Source of the DNA: Lachnospiraceae bacterium
GTDB lineage: Bacteria; Bacillota; Clostridia; Lachnospirales; Lachnospiraceae
DNA length: 64,000 nucleotides
Assembly (NCBI GenBank): GCA_015057085.1
Contig: SVFB01000085.1
Location: 1 to 64,000, forward strand
Reading direction: 5' to 3'
Of this stretch, positions 46,368 to 53,674 are shown piece after piece. A program made the position numbers and the translations under genes. How positions within the stretch are numbered: position 1 is the stretch's first letter; each line of letters opens with the position of its first letter. Under the pieces are notes generated by a model. It did no database searches, was not told the DNA's origin, and was given only the letters and a program-made list of their open reading frames with translations.

Positions 46368-48857
46368 TTGAATCTGATTATCCTGCGCTTTCACTTCCAG
46401 TTTTACTTGCGCAGACTTCTTCATTCGAATCACTGCCAATGCGGTTCCGCGGTATGTTGTGGCTTTTCCTGAAGCATAGCAATCCTCTGTAATCGGATTG
46501 GCAGATCCGAATCCCAGCAAACTTCCATCTCCTGTTACAATGGCTTCCAATTCTTCCGTCGCATTTGTAACAACATTTTGATGCTCATCCACAATTTCTA
46601 CTTTTACATACAATAAACATTCGTCATCCTTTGGAGCAGGCATTTCTTCTTTGATCAGGCGGATTGCTTTCGGTGTCGATGCTGAAGATAACATATCCTG
46701 TGAATCTCCGTCAGCATCCTTTCCAACCACGCGCAAAGTTCCGGCTTGATAGGTGGTATCCAGCTTTGCAATATGATCAGAAGTTTCAACATTCCCAATC
46801 AATTCATCATTCAAATAAAATTCCACTGAAGATGCCGAAGAATATGCCACAATCTGAATCGGCTTTCCTTCATATCCCTTCCAATCCCAGGAAGGAGTCA
46901 CATCCGGCCAGCCCCACATGCTAACCAATTCTGCTTTTCCATAGTCCTTCGGATCAACCGTAAAGACTCTTGTAACCTTTTGCCCCCAAAGGATTTGACG
47001 CATCACGCCTTGCGGCAAAACAGTTCCGTTAATATCAATATCCGCATCATTTGCCAGTCTCCATGGATATTTTGAAGAATGTGACATCAAAGAAAACGGC
47101 CCTGCTTGAATTTCCGGACTGTCAGGCTCTCCAAAAACAGACTTTCCGATTCCTGCTTCTCCGATATAATCAAATGCAGTCCAGGTGAAATCACCGATCA
47201 CATGAGAAAGCTTCTGCGTCAATGACCAAACCTCTTCCATCTTGTTCGGATATGACTCCGTACCTACAATCACACGTTCCGGATATAATTTATGATCCAG
47301 TTCATAATGATCATCCATGTAATTGTATCCAACCACATCAAGATGTCCAACGAATGCTTCTGACCGTTCTTCCCAACTGGTATCTTCACTATCACCGGAA
47401 GCGTTTTGCATCTGCGTCACTTCTCCTGACATTGCTGCAAGAAATGCTTTTGCACCTTCCTCTGCTGTTCGATCATCGAGTCCTGACCAATAGGAGCATA
47501 AACCATTGGTAATCAATCCGTTCGGGACCAACATGCGCATATATTCAGCCAGTTCCATTGCGATTTGATAACCATCACCAAGACCGCCGCGCTCCACAAT
47601 TTCATTTCCGGTGGACCACAAAATAATCGAAGGATGATTCCTGTCGCGCTTTACAAAAGAAGCCATATCCGCTTTCCAATCCGTATCGAAAAATTGGCTG
47701 TAATCTCCCGGTTGCTTTGCCATTCCCCAGGCATCAAAAGCTTCCGTGAATACATAGATTCCCAGACGGTCGCAAGCCTCCATCAGCTCTTTCGAAGGCG
47801 GATTATGCGCCATGCGAACCGCATTGTAACCCAACTCCTTCATCTTCTTGATTCTGCGATATTCACTATCATAAAATGAAACCGCGCCAAGAATACCATG
47901 ATCATGATGAATACAGCCGCCTTTTAATTTCACAGTTTCTCCATTAATGCGCAAACCGTTTTTCGCATCTGCTGTAACTGTACGAATACCAAAAAGCACC
48001 TGCTGTTTGTCATAGGCCGGCTCTGCCTCACAGGCTTCCAGGCGCACACCGAAGGTTCCTATTTCTGTCATTTCAGCTGCAACGATATATAAATTTGGAT
48101 GCAGGGCGTCCCACAGTTTCGGATTTTCCACCGTCATCGGAATCCTGGCAACCGTCTCGCTCTGCTTCTTTACAAAAACTTTTGCAGTTCGAACCGGTGC
48201 TGCTTTTGCATCCTCTTCCGAATTCAAAGAAAGCTTTACTTCCACCATTCGATCTTTCAAAGTCTCGTTTACTACTGTTACCTCTGCCATGAGATAAGCA
48301 CAATTTTCCCCATCCTGCGATTGTTCCACACGCTTGGTATATGTATAGATTCCATCTGTTGCAATATGTAAAAAAGGCCGATGTTCAATTGTGACATGTC
48401 GATAGATTCCAGCGCCGGTATACCATCTGCTATTTGGTTGCATTGACGGATTACAGGTCACCGTGATGCGATTCTCACAGCCGAAATCCAGTCGCTCTGT
48501 CAAATCCACATCAAAAGGTGTGTAGCCATAATGATGCAAAGCCACGCGACTTCCATTCACTTCTACAGTGGCATTCATCATCACGCCATCAAAATGCAAT
48601 ATCACCTGTTGATTTTTCCACTCCTCTGGAATTACCACATGTTTGGTATAATTTGCAATTTTTCCATCGAAATAGCCCATTGCAGGTCCTGCCGGAGCAT
48701 CCTTTGTCACCGGTTGCTCTATCATATAGTCATGCGGCAGACAAACGCATTTTCCGCGATTGCCCTGCAAAAATGAAAGCGCATCATACATGCCCTCTTT
48801 CCAATACCATTCCTCATCAAATGATTGTACTTGTTTCTTTACATCTAATTTTTGCAT
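46353..48857 (-). CDS. Glycoside hydrolase family 2, beta-galactosidase-like
   Basis: An 834-residue enzyme with no signal peptide, so cytoplasmic. The order is sugar-binding jelly roll (1-170), Ig-like domain (170-285), TIM barrel (285-590), and C-terminal Ig-like domains (DUF4982-like, 600-834). Acid/base is Glu419 in WSTGNEIVERGG and nucleophile Glu534 in VVGTESYP. KLKGGCIHHDHGILGAV and NAVRMAHNPPS are typical GH2 motifs. It probably degrades galacto-oligosaccharides from galactan; beta-glucuronidase or other activities are less likely but possible. It is divergent from an AraC regulator that probably controls it. Confidence 0.92.
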   Translation of the reverse strand: MQKLDVKKQVQSFDEEWYWKEGMYDALSFLQGNRGKCVCLPHDYMIEQPVTKDAPAGPAMGYFDGKIANYTKHVVIPEEWKNQQVILHFDGVMMNATVEVNGSRVALHHYGYTPFDVDLTERLDFGCENRITVTCNPSMQPNSRWYTGAGIYRHVTIEHRPFLHIATDGIYTYTKRVEQSQDGENCAYLMAEVTVVNETLKDRMVEVKLSLNSEEDAKAAPVRTAKVFVKKQSETVARIPMTVENPKLWDALHPNLYIVAAEMTEIGTFGVRLEACEAEPAYDKQQVLFGIRTVTADAKNGLRINGETVKLKGGCIHHDHGILGAVSFYDSEYRRIKKMKELGYNAVRMAHNPPSKELMEACDRLGIYVFTEAFDAWGMAKQPGDYSQFFDTDWKADMASFVKRDRNHPSIILWSTGNEIVERGGLGDGYQIAMELAEYMRMLVPNGLITNGLCSYWSGLDDRTAEEGAKAFLAAMSGEVTQMQNASGDSEDTSWEERSEAFVGHLDVVGYNYMDDHYELDHKLYPERVIVGTESYPNKMEEVWSLTQKLSHVIGDFTWTAFDYIGEAGIGKSVFGEPDSPEIQAGPFSLMSHSSKYPWRLANDADIDINGTVLPQGVMRQILWGQKVTRVFTVDPKDYGKAELVSMWGWPDVTPSWDWKGYEGKPIQIVAYSSASSVEFYLNDELIGNVETSDHIAKLDTTYQAGTLRVVGKDADGDSQDMLSSASTPKAIRLIKEEMPAPKDDECLLYVKVEIVDEHQNVVTNATEELEAIVTGDGSLLGFGSANPITEDCYASGKATTYRGTALAVIRMKKSAQVKLEVKAQDNQIQSAII

Positions 48858-48972
48858 AGTTCAGCCCTCCTAATCTCATCATATCAGCATTGAGGCGATT
48901 TTCCCATAAGATAATTTTTATGCAATCCGAGATTTTTTGACATTTTTATTTTATTTCGATATATTGTTTACA

Positions 48973-48986
48973 AGCGAGACTTGAAC
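48973..48986 (+). repeat. Dispersed 14-base motif AGCGAGACTTGAAC
   Basis: The exact motif lies 22 bases before the AraC start codon. The same 14 bases occur at 17315-17328 (end of addB) and at 45414-45427 (hairpin A of the element and its flank); close versions lie at 13058-13072 and 53522-53537. This is far above chance for 64 kb. Confidence 0.75.
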
Positions 48987-49007
48987 ATAAAATGCGGAGG
49001 ATGAGCA

Positions 49008-50123
49008 ATGGCATTTTTACTCTATGGTGATATTATGAACACCATATATTTATACTATCTTAAGCATGGGCACGGAATCACCATTCAAAAAGCTGCTGAA
49101 CTATTAATCGCAAAACAAAAAGTGCGAAACGGACTGCCACAGCAACCGGATTTTTCCAAATGGGATACTACAAATCTCACACAATTAAAAGAATTATCCT
49201 ATAACCTTGGTTTTTCTGTTGATGAAATTCACAAGGTTGAGACAGATTATGCACCCCAGAGCAAAATCCGGACATATCATCTGCGAAATCGTGTCCAGAT
49301 TTCTACCGAAACAGAATATAATACTGATGAATATGTTTCGCTTCCCTATATCACAGTTATATATATATTGAAAGGGAAAGCAGACTTTTTCACAGAAGAG
49401 GAATCTATGGTGTTGCACGAAGGTGATTTATTGATTTTGCCGGAACATCTTCCCTTCCGCCTATTTGTAACAAAGGATGATATCGCCTTAAATATCGTAA
49501 CCGGAAAGGATTTGTTTCAGCAAAATTTTACCGGACTTCTCTCTGACAATGCTGTGCTATCAGATTTTTTCCACCGCGCACTATTTGAAACCAATCCGGA
49601 AATCCTTCGCTTTTATCTTCCGATATCCGAGGAAATTTTAGATATCATCCGCCACCTTTTCATCGAATTCACAATGCAAAAGGATTTTTATATCGATGTG
49701 TTTTTAAATTACCTGCAGATCTTTTATGCAGAAATATTTCGAAACGGCGATGCGCAACCGAAGCATATCAGCCGAAAAGATACTTCGCGAGTGAATCTGG
49801 TATCCTCCTTGCTGATGTATATTCAAGCCAACTACCGCACAGTCACCCTACAGGAATTGGCAGAACAATTCCATTATACGCCGGCTTATCTGAGTCGGCT
49901 CATTCACAGCGAAACCAAAATGACGCTAAACGAACTAAAGACGCAGCTAAAAATGAAGACCGCAAAGGATTTGCTTCATAATACAGCCTTAACCATCGAA
50001 CAAATATCGGAATTGTCAGGCTACAACAGTGCCGACCATTTTACACATATTTTCAAGAAAGAAACAGGAATTGCACCAAGCTTATATCGGAAGCAACATG
50101 TCTCTTCCGGTTTATCAAACTAA
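49008..50123 (+). CDS. AraC-family transcriptional regulator with cupin domain
   Basis: A 371-residue regulator. Residues 95-190 form a cupin sugar-sensing domain (YITVIYILKGKADFFTEEE, LHEGDLLILPEHLPF); residues 265-365 hold two helix-turn-helix motifs (LQELAEQFHYTPAYLSRLI; IEQISELSGYNSADHFTHIFKK). The ATG at 49008 has GGAGG in front. It is transcribed away from the GH2 gene with a 150-base shared region, the usual arrangement for an AraC activator of a glycosidase. It may respond to galactose-containing sugars (inference). Confidence 0.93.
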   Translation: MAFLLYGDIMNTIYLYYLKHGHGITIQKAAELLIAKQKVRNGLPQQPDFSKWDTTNLTQLKELSYNLGFSVDEIHKVETDYAPQSKIRTYHLRNRVQISTETEYNTDEYVSLPYITVIYILKGKADFFTEEESMVLHEGDLLILPEHLPFRLFVTKDDIALNIVTGKDLFQQNFTGLLSDNAVLSDFFHRALFETNPEILRFYLPISEEILDIIRHLFIEFTMQKDFYIDVFLNYLQIFYAEIFRNGDAQPKHISRKDTSRVNLVSSLLMYIQANYRTVTLQELAEQFHYTPAYLSRLIHSETKMTLNELKTQLKMKTAKDLLHNTALTIEQISELSGYNSADHFTHIFKKETGIAPSLYRKQHVSSGLSN

Positions 50124-50133
50124 AATTTTTGAT

Positions 50134-50160
50134 TAATATTTTCAGCAGATCTGCCGATAT
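50134..50160 (+). promoter_or_regulatory. SigD/FliA-type (sigma-28) promoter
   Basis: TAAT (50134-50137), 15 bases, GCCGATAT (50153-50160). The consensus is TAAA-N15-GCCGATAT, so only one base differs. A 10-bp palindrome GCAGATCTGC (50145-50154) overlaps it and could bind a regulator. It would transcribe the structured leader and the EF-hand-like gene, tying that gene to motility-type regulation. Confidence 0.72.
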
Positions 50161-50291
50161 ATATTTTGCGAACATGAAAGGGAATACATGTGAAGCGAAC
50201 CGGGACATGTGGTCATTCCGGTAGGAACTCAAACAATTACATACGTAACGCCAGGGACGGAAGCGCATTTAGTGTTCTTTCGTCCTTTTTT
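50160..50291 (+). ncRNA. Structured leader with intrinsic terminator, unknown class
   Basis: After the sigma-28-like promoter the leader has a possible closing stem TTGCG/CGTAA (near 50166 and 50244), hairpin ACATG-N10-CATGT, hairpin ACCGG-N14-CCGGT and then a terminator GGACGGAAGCGC...GTGTTCTTTCGTCC plus TTTTTT (50255-50291). GGGAAT in the first loop can pair with ATTCC of the second hairpin. The gene starts 70 bases after the terminator. The layout fits a riboswitch or attenuator, but it does not match c-di-GMP, cobalamin, FMN or other classes I know. The terminator could instead just end the araC transcript. Confidence 0.45.
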
Positions 50292-50359
50292 GTTTCTTTC
50301 TTGAACGGACTCAACAACAGAAATAATCGTTACTCAATCTTAACAAAGGAGTGAAGTAA

Positions 50360-51460
50360 ATGATTATCACATCAAGTAATGTAAACATGGCTTCTAATCG
50401 AAGCTACCGAAAACACGAGCTATCCTACACGGCATATCAACGTTCCATGACCTCTCTCGGAGTTCAAACAACTCCGGAAGGTTTTCAGAATCTGATAGCG
50501 GATAAAAGCGCACAGGATGATACATCCACATCCGGCCAGGCCTCAGAAACGCCTAGTTCTCTGGAGGATATCAAGGAAATGCTCTCCTCTACTTCCGAGA
50601 CCATGCGCGCCAATCTCTACCAAAACCAGTTAAAGCAGGTTGAAGATGTGCGACGAAAAATTATCCAATATCTGATGAAGTTACTCTTCGGTCAAGATGA
50701 AGTTTACGATTTAGACGAAAACCTGCAGTCTTCTGCCAATCAATCATCTTCTGACGCGACCTACAGCATCGGAGTGCAAACCAATCGTTATACAACCTAT
50801 TACGAATTTCACGAAGATGAATCGGTAAGCCTTTCTACCACAGGTACTGTGCAAACGGCAGATGGACGCAGCATTGATTTCGGTGTCAATCTAAATCTCA
50901 CGCGTTCTTTCACAGAAGTAACTTCAACACAGGTTGATTACAGTCAACCGATTTTAATTGATCCTCTGGTAATCAATGTTGATGCCTCTTTTGTCGGGCT
51001 ATCTGACCAAACCTTTACTTTTGATCTAGATTCGGATGGCACGGCAGATGAAATGAAAGGTCTCGCACAAGGAAGCGGATTCCTTGCTCTGGACCAAAAT
51101 GAAAATGGCATCATCGACAACGGCTCCGAACTTTTCGGCACAACCACTGGAAACGGATTCGAAGAACTGGGGGAATATGATGAAGATGGTAATGGTTGGA
51201 TTGATGAGGCAGATTCTGTCTTTTCGAAATTAAAGGTTTGGTGTAAAGAAAAAGACGGAACCGACAAATTAATCGACCTAAAAGATGCAGGCGTAGGCGC
51301 TATTTACCTAGGCAGTGCCGCCGGAGACTTCTCTCTTACCGACGAAAACAATCAGACCGATGCGATTGTGCGCAGACATGGAATCTTTTTGTATGAAGAC
51401 GGTAATGTAGGAACCATCCAACAAGTGGATATGGCCGCACAAGCCGACTACTCTGCATAA
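50360..51460 (+). CDS. EF-hand-like acidic protein without signal peptide
   Basis: A 366-residue acidic protein. The N-terminus MIITSSNVNMASNRSYRKHE has no Sec signal. A helical charged region (70-115) is followed by a beta section (130-215) and then Ca-binding-like loops FDLDSDGTADE (222-232), LDQNENGIIDNGSELFG (245-261) and YDEDGNGWIDEADSVFSKLKVW (273-294). The last two loops with SELFG are a motif of many Firmicute surface or secreted proteins. AAAGGAG precedes the ATG. The sigma-28-like promoter suggests export by the flagellar apparatus or a motility link. No family function is known to me. Confidence 0.85.
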   Translation: MIITSSNVNMASNRSYRKHELSYTAYQRSMTSLGVQTTPEGFQNLIADKSAQDDTSTSGQASETPSSLEDIKEMLSSTSETMRANLYQNQLKQVEDVRRKIIQYLMKLLFGQDEVYDLDENLQSSANQSSSDATYSIGVQTNRYTTYYEFHEDESVSLSTTGTVQTADGRSIDFGVNLNLTRSFTEVTSTQVDYSQPILIDPLVINVDASFVGLSDQTFTFDLDSDGTADEMKGLAQGSGFLALDQNENGIIDNGSELFGTTTGNGFEELGEYDEDGNGWIDEADSVFSKLKVWCKEKDGTDKLIDLKDAGVGAIYLGSAAGDFSLTDENNQTDAIVRRHGIFLYEDGNVGTIQQVDMAAQADYSA

Positions 51461-51494
51461 AACCAACTGTACACCATTCACAAATTGACCACGC

Positions 51495-51525
51495 AAAAAG
51501 GCTGTCCATTCGGACAGCCTTTTTT
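51495..51525. terminator. Bidirectional terminator
   Basis: AAAAAGGCTGTCC, loop ATTC, GGACAGCCTTTTT between the convergent EF-hand-like gene and trpF; A and T runs serve both. Confidence 0.92.
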
Positions 51526-51531
51526 GCATGA

Positions 51532-52179
51532 TTATTTTAAATTTGCCTCTTTACTATTTTCAATGAATCTTTGGACTTTCACAGCACTTTTCCCGCAATC
51601 GCCCTCTACTCCGCTACTGACATCTACCACATTAGGCGCAAACATTGAAATCGCCTGTCCCACATTTTCCGGATTCAAACCGCCTGCAAATACCAGCAAT
51701 TTCTGTGTCTTTTTTAAGGAATTCAAATACTGCTGTATCGCATCGCGCTTTGCGATTTCTTCATCCCAGCCGGATGTTCTTCCACTGCCATATTTCGCAG
51801 CATCCACAACATAAGCCTTGATTTTCTTATCTTCACACAACTGCATGCTTGCATCATCAGCTCCAAGATTTACGGCTTGCCAGATATCACCATCCCAGGC
51901 TTGCAATACTTCTGAAGATAATGTTCCATGTACTTGAATCACAGAGAAGCCAAGGCTTTTCAAACGTTCCAACAAGGAAAGCGTCGGACTTACGCATACT
52001 GCCACCGGCATAATTGCCGAATCCAAACAAGAAAGCAATTCCTTTGCCTTTTCATCGCTTAAGTTCCGCTTGCTTTTCTCAAAAAATACAAATCCGGCAT
52101 ACTCCGGGCGATATTGATTGATTAAATTTATATCCTCTAATGTGGTAATCCCACAAATTTTCACTTCTGTTTGTTTCAT
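51532..52179 (-). CDS. trpF: Phosphoribosylanthranilate isomerase
   Basis: A 215-residue TIM barrel for the third step of tryptophan synthesis. VKICGITTLEDI contains the catalytic Cys, YVVDAAK is near the catalytic Asp (DAAKYGSGRTSGWDE), FAGGLNPENV is the phosphate-binding loop, and VDVSSGVEGDCGKSA the second phosphate site. No other trp gene is in the window, so it is an orphan, 10 bases downstream of alr in the same direction. A dual role (HisA-like) cannot be judged. Confidence 0.95.
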   Translation of the reverse strand: MKQTEVKICGITTLEDINLINQYRPEYAGFVFFEKSKRNLSDEKAKELLSCLDSAIMPVAVCVSPTLSLLERLKSLGFSVIQVHGTLSSEVLQAWDGDIWQAVNLGADDASMQLCEDKKIKAYVVDAAKYGSGRTSGWDEEIAKRDAIQQYLNSLKKTQKLLVFAGGLNPENVGQAISMFAPNVVDVSSGVEGDCGKSAVKVQRFIENSKEANLK

Positions 52180-52189
52180 CTTTCATCAA

Positions 52190-53368
52190 TTAATGGTTGT
52201 CCATAATTTTCAGTTTCAATTCACGATCGACTTCTTTTCCGTCCTTATAGAACACACGCGGTACGCGCTTTGAAACCGCACAAGTTAATTCATATGGAAT
52301 CGTTCCTGCGGCCGCTGCCATATCATCCAGAGAATTATGTTCTCCGAAAACAGAAACCTCATCACCCACGCCCACATTTGGCGCATCTGTCAAATCAATC
52401 ATGCACATATCCATACAAATGCGGCCTCTGATTTCGGCCGGGCCATCCGCTGTATAAAAAGCATAATGATTTGATAAAGAGCGAAACAAACCGTCCGCAT
52501 AACCGATTGGAACCACGCCCATTCGTGTTTTCCGCTCACTGGTCCAGGTGGCTCCATAGCTTACGCAAGTGCCCGGCTCATAAATCTTAATGGTACTAAT
52601 GGTTGTCTTTAATTCCATCACAGGCTTTAGCCCTAAGCGCTTCGCCTCCGGGCCGTATCCATAGAGCAATAATCCCGGGCGAACCATATCTAAATAGGTC
52701 TCCGGATAATTTGCAACTGCCCCTGTATTGGCACAATGCTTAATTCGAAAAGTAAAACCTTTCGCCTCCACCGCATGAATCACATCGCAAAACAATTGAA
52801 ATTGCTTCTTGGTATATTCTTTTGCAAAATCAGTATATTCATCAGATAACGAAAAATGAGTAAAAACACCTTCCGTATCCAGATAAGGCAATGTCACTGC
52901 ATGATAAACAGCTTCCACACCATGGGAAAAATGATCTCCGTCACACAAAAATCCCAGTCGGGACATTCCGGTATCAAGCTTGATATGGACACGTAATTTC
53001 TTTCCGATTTTTTGAGCTTCTTCATTGTATTCTAACGCTTTGCTCTCGCAGGTAACCGCCTGGGTAATATTGTATTTGATCAAAGTTTCCACTTGATCCT
53101 TTGGTGTATGTCCCAGCACCAAAATCGGCATCGTAATTCCGGCATCTCTTAACTCGCGTCCCTCATCTGTACTGGATACCGCAAGATAATCCGCGCCTAA
53201 ATTCTGTAACTCTTCCGCCACCTGTGTCGCACCATGCCCATAGGCATCCGCCTTTACAACGCCAAGGAATTTGCAATTTGCGCCGATGCGCTCTCTCAAC
53301 GTGTTGTAATTATATTTTAAATGGTCTAAATTGATTTCTGCCCATGTTCTTCTTAATTCCGTATACAA
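52190..53368 (-). CDS. alr: Alanine racemase
   Basis: A 392-residue PLP enzyme making D-alanine for peptidoglycan. The PLP lysine is in FLGVVKADAYGHGA; the second catalytic base is Tyr in CVSYGATW; MDMCMIDLT and RPGLLLYGYGP are family motifs. The start is uncertain. AAGGAG lies nine bases before a TTG at 53368 that gives MYTELRRTWAEINLDH; an ATG five codons before the final TTG region (53377) lies directly on the ribosome site. TATAAT is present upstream near 53405. It is followed by trpF. Confidence 0.95.
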   Translation of the reverse strand: MYTELRRTWAEINLDHLKYNYNTLRERIGANCKFLGVVKADAYGHGATQVAEELQNLGADYLAVSSTDEGRELRDAGITMPILVLGHTPKDQVETLIKYNITQAVTCESKALEYNEEAQKIGKKLRVHIKLDTGMSRLGFLCDGDHFSHGVEAVYHAVTLPYLDTEGVFTHFSLSDEYTDFAKEYTKKQFQLFCDVIHAVEAKGFTFRIKHCANTGAVANYPETYLDMVRPGLLLYGYGPEAKRLGLKPVMELKTTISTIKIYEPGTCVSYGATWTSERKTRMGVVPIGYADGLFRSLSNHYAFYTADGPAEIRGRICMDMCMIDLTDAPNVGVGDEVSVFGEHNSLDDMAAAAGTIPYELTCAVSKRVPRVFYKDGKEVDRELKLKIMDNH

Positions 53369-53463
53369 GATCTTCATCTCCTTAATTAACAATTGCTTTT
53401 CCTATTATAGCACTCTTTTCCGAAACTGTTACCACTAAATCCAAGATATAGAAACGCATGTGC

Positions 53464-53513
53464 AAAAAAACACCCGAAAACATACTTTATAGATACGTTT
53501 TCGAGTGCTTTTT
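53464..53513. terminator. Terminator between alr and the esterase gene
   Basis: Stem CACTCGAAAAC/GTTTTCGGGTG (one G-T pair) with T-runs in both directions. On the minus strand it ends the esterase transcript after the hairpin element copy 3. Confidence 0.85.
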
Positions 53514-53523
53514 GTAGAGGTTT

Positions 53524-53651
53524 CAAGTCTCGCTCGCGAGACTTGGCGCGAGATTTGCGTCAGCGTAGCTGACATATTTCATATGCAAATCTCTGCGCAT
53601 CCTCGCGGAGCGTTTATCTCAGTCGGAGATTGTAATCCCGACTGAGATAAA
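53524..53651. repeat. Multi-hairpin palindromic element, copy 3
   Basis: A 128-bp element, 126 of 128 bases identical to the reverse complement of 45297-45424. Order on the plus strand: hairpin A 53524-53545 (10-bp stem, TC centre), stem GAGATTTGC/GCAAATCTC (53550-53558, 53585-53593) enclosing GTCAGC/GCTGAC, box TGCGCATCCTCGCGGAGCG (53594-53612), and hairpin C 53613-53651. Relative to the esterase gene it starts 23 bases after the stop codon, the same placement and orientation as copy 2 has to the SOS-controlled gene. Confidence 0.93.
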
Positions 53652-53674
53652 TTTGTATTGTTTTCAGATTCGGC

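Noticed and set aside
50160-50291. c-di-GMP (GEMM), cobalamin or FMN riboswitch
   Set aside because: The conserved core sequences of those classes are not present, so the leader is kept as unassigned.
50190-50354. A 54-codon frame from GTG after AAAGGGA in the leader of the EF-hand-like gene
   Set aside because: It runs through the terminator stem and ends on the ribosome site of the next gene; its Asn/Ser/Arg-rich composition looks like non-coding sequence. Conservation would be needed to revive it.
45297-53651. 8.2-kb segment flanked by inverted repeats as a composite transposon
   Set aside because: No transposase or recombinase, the flanks are structured elements also found at 6-134, and the interior holds ordinary genes such as alr and trpF with similar base composition.
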